From an uncultured Collinsella sp. (lineage in GTDB: Bacteria; Actinomycetota; Coriobacteriia; Coriobacteriales; Coriobacteriaceae): a stretch of DNA of 13,904 bases. The first letter of the stretch is position 1; each line of letters opens with the position of its first letter. The stretch lies in the NCBI GenBank assembly GCA_900757705.1, contig CAAEOW010000046.1:1-13904 (forward strand), given 5' to 3'. This document shows, in pieces, positions 13,279 to 13,904 of this stretch. The notes under the pieces are model-generated. The model saw nothing but the letters and a program-made list of their open reading frames with translations, made no database searches and was not told the DNA's origin. A program made the translations under genes and the position numbers.

Positions 13279-13378
13279 CAAGTGCTCCATTTGGACAATC
13301 TGGCCTTCAATCGTCGGTCGCGTATATCCATACGCTTCCCTCCTCTTTTAGGCCACCTTGTCTCAAATGGAGCACTTT
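13279..13378 (-). repeat. 100-base inverted-repeat element in the ABC transporter leader
   Basis: The outer arms are a perfect 14-base inverted repeat (13280-13293 with 13364-13377). The pairing continues inward with GACAA/TTGTC and TGGCC/GGCCA, separated by a one-base bulge and a two-by-two internal loop. The interior carries GAGGAGG and, seven bases on, the ATG at 13331, which itself lies in a small hairpin (GCGTAT 13320-13325 with ATACGC 13330-13335). CGCTG occurs directly repeated just outside both ends (13274-13278 and 13379-13383), as a 5-base target duplication would. Reading: either a MITE-like insertion or a structured regulatory leader that controls which start the exporter uses. 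Confidence 0.6.
13339..13345 (-). promoter_or_regulatory. Strong ribosome binding site for an upstream in-frame start
   Basis: GAGGAGG on the minus strand, seven bases before the ATG at 13331. It is the strongest site near the exporter gene and lies in the loop of the inverted repeat. It makes a 623-residue product with a basic extension plausible beside the 590-residue form. Confidence 0.6.
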
Positions 13379-13416
13379 CGCTGACTTACACAAACCTGCG
13401 GGATCATCCCCGCTCG

Positions 13417-13904
13417 TTAAAGCTCCGCGCCCCCAAGGCGGTGCGCGATGCTATCGCAGGCCAAGGCGCCCACGACGGTCTTGGCATCTTCGATCTTGCC
13501 GTCGAGCACGGCGTCGATCAGCTCATGCAGCGGCACCAGATCCACGTTGACAAACTCGTCATCGTCGGGGTTGGGCGCGTCGAACTCGAGCTTGGTGGCC
13601 AGGTAGATATGAATGATCTCATCGCAAAAACCGCAGGACGTGACAATCGACGTCAAAAAGCGAATGCGACCGGCCCTAAAGCCCGTCTCCTCATGTAGTT
13701 CGCGCTTGGCGCAATCGAGCGGGTCCTCGCCTGGATCGAGCTTGCCGGCGGGAATCTCGACCGTCACGCGGTCGATGGCGGTGCGGTACTGACGCACCAG
13801 TACGATCTTGCCGCTCTCGGTCAGCGCCACAACGGCCGCCGCACCCGGATGGCGAACGATATCGCGGGCGCTGCGGCGACCGTTGGGCAGCTCAACCTCA
13901 AGAC
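13417..13904 (-). CDS. Nudix hydrolase, ADP-ribose pyrophosphatase type (5' end outside window)
   Basis: Partial: the open frame runs to the window edge, so the true start is missing and about 161 residues are visible. The complete Nudix box is present in the form G-x5-E-x7-REL-x-EE-x-GF, beginning at AGKLDPGEDP and ending at KRELHEETGF, which binds the metal and the diphosphate. The upstream RHPGAAAVVAL segment, the VLVRQYR strand and EIPAGK are characteristic of ADP-ribose pyrophosphatases, which cleave ADP-ribose to AMP and ribose 5-phosphate. The GTG at 13830 is internal, since conserved sequence (LEVELPNGRRSARDIVRHPG) continues in frame before it. The gene ends 85 bases before the upstream exporter start. 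A weak hairpin (13398-13402 with 13409-13413) follows the stop without a clear U-run. Confidence 0.93.
   Translation of the reverse strand, partial: LEVELPNGRRSARDIVRHPGAAAVVALTESGKIVLVRQYRTAIDRVTVEIPAGKLDPGEDPLDCAKRELHEETGFRAGRIRFLTSIVTSCGFCDEIIHIYLATKLEFDAPNPDDDEFVNVDLVPLHELIDAVLDGKIEDAKTVVGALACDSIAHRLGGAEL

Noticed and set aside
13398..13413. Terminator for the Nudix gene
   Set aside because: The five-base-pair stem is followed by only AGGTTTG on the minus strand; too weak to call.
11136..13550. An 804-codon open frame on the plus strand across the ABC transporter operon
   Set aside because: It runs antisense to two well-supported genes, its translation is rich in His/Arg/Ala without domain signs, and such frames are expected opposite GC-rich codons.
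13417..13830. Nudix gene starting at the GTG at 13830
   Set aside because: Conserved family sequence continues in frame upstream to the window edge, so this GTG is an internal valine codon.
1..13904. tRNA or rRNA genes, CRISPR arrays, prophage or transposase genes
   Set aside because: None was seen on either strand. The only repeats are the short inverted elements reported above.

Overview
The window looks like a chromosomal segment of a high-GC actinobacterium of the class Coriobacteriia, most likely Collinsella or a close relative. This is an inference from base composition, codon bias, the four-subunit mannose-family PTS and the style of the carAB operon; no rRNA or other marker gene is present. 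All genes but one lie on the minus strand, so most of the window reads right to left. Long open frames on the opposite strand (for example + 5452-7560, 8705-10246 and 11136-13550) are shadows of GC-rich codons.

Left part (1-1376). A gene-free left edge carries palindromic motifs and one copy of a hairpin repeat. It is followed by a MarR-family regulator and a small two-helix membrane protein of unknown function, both on the minus strand, and by the terminator of the next operon.

Sugar uptake (1377-5272). A complete mannose-family phosphotransferase permease is encoded on the minus strand in the order IIA, IIB, IIC, IID. A GntR/HutC-type regulator with a UTRA domain is divergently transcribed across a 308-base AT-rich spacer holding a cluster of repeated operator-like sites. 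Hairpins sit before the ribosome binding sites of IIA, IIB and IIC. No sugar-catabolic enzyme is present, so the substrate cannot be named.

Carbamoyl phosphate (5237-10270). After a convergent terminator comes carAB, encoding both subunits of carbamoyl-phosphate synthetase with only one base between the genes. The carA leader has a hairpin next to the ribosome binding site whose loop matches most of the PyrR RNA-binding consensus, suggesting translational control by pyrimidine nucleotides. The 3' end of carB runs into a large imperfect inverted repeat containing the second copy of the hairpin repeat. The two copies differ by exactly two compensatory base-pair changes in their shared 44-base core.

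Export (10336-13378). An MsbA/BmrA-type ABC half-transporter and a membrane-anchored partner protein of unknown function form a two-gene operon ending in a good intrinsic terminator. The transporter leader holds an unusual 100-base inverted-repeat element that may be flanked by a 5-base target duplication. It carries a very strong ribosome binding site and an in-frame upstream start.

Right edge. The window ends inside a Nudix hydrolase of the ADP-ribose pyrophosphatase type. The most promising undescribed items are the covarying hairpin repeat, the PyrR-like carA leader and the structured leader of the ABC exporter.
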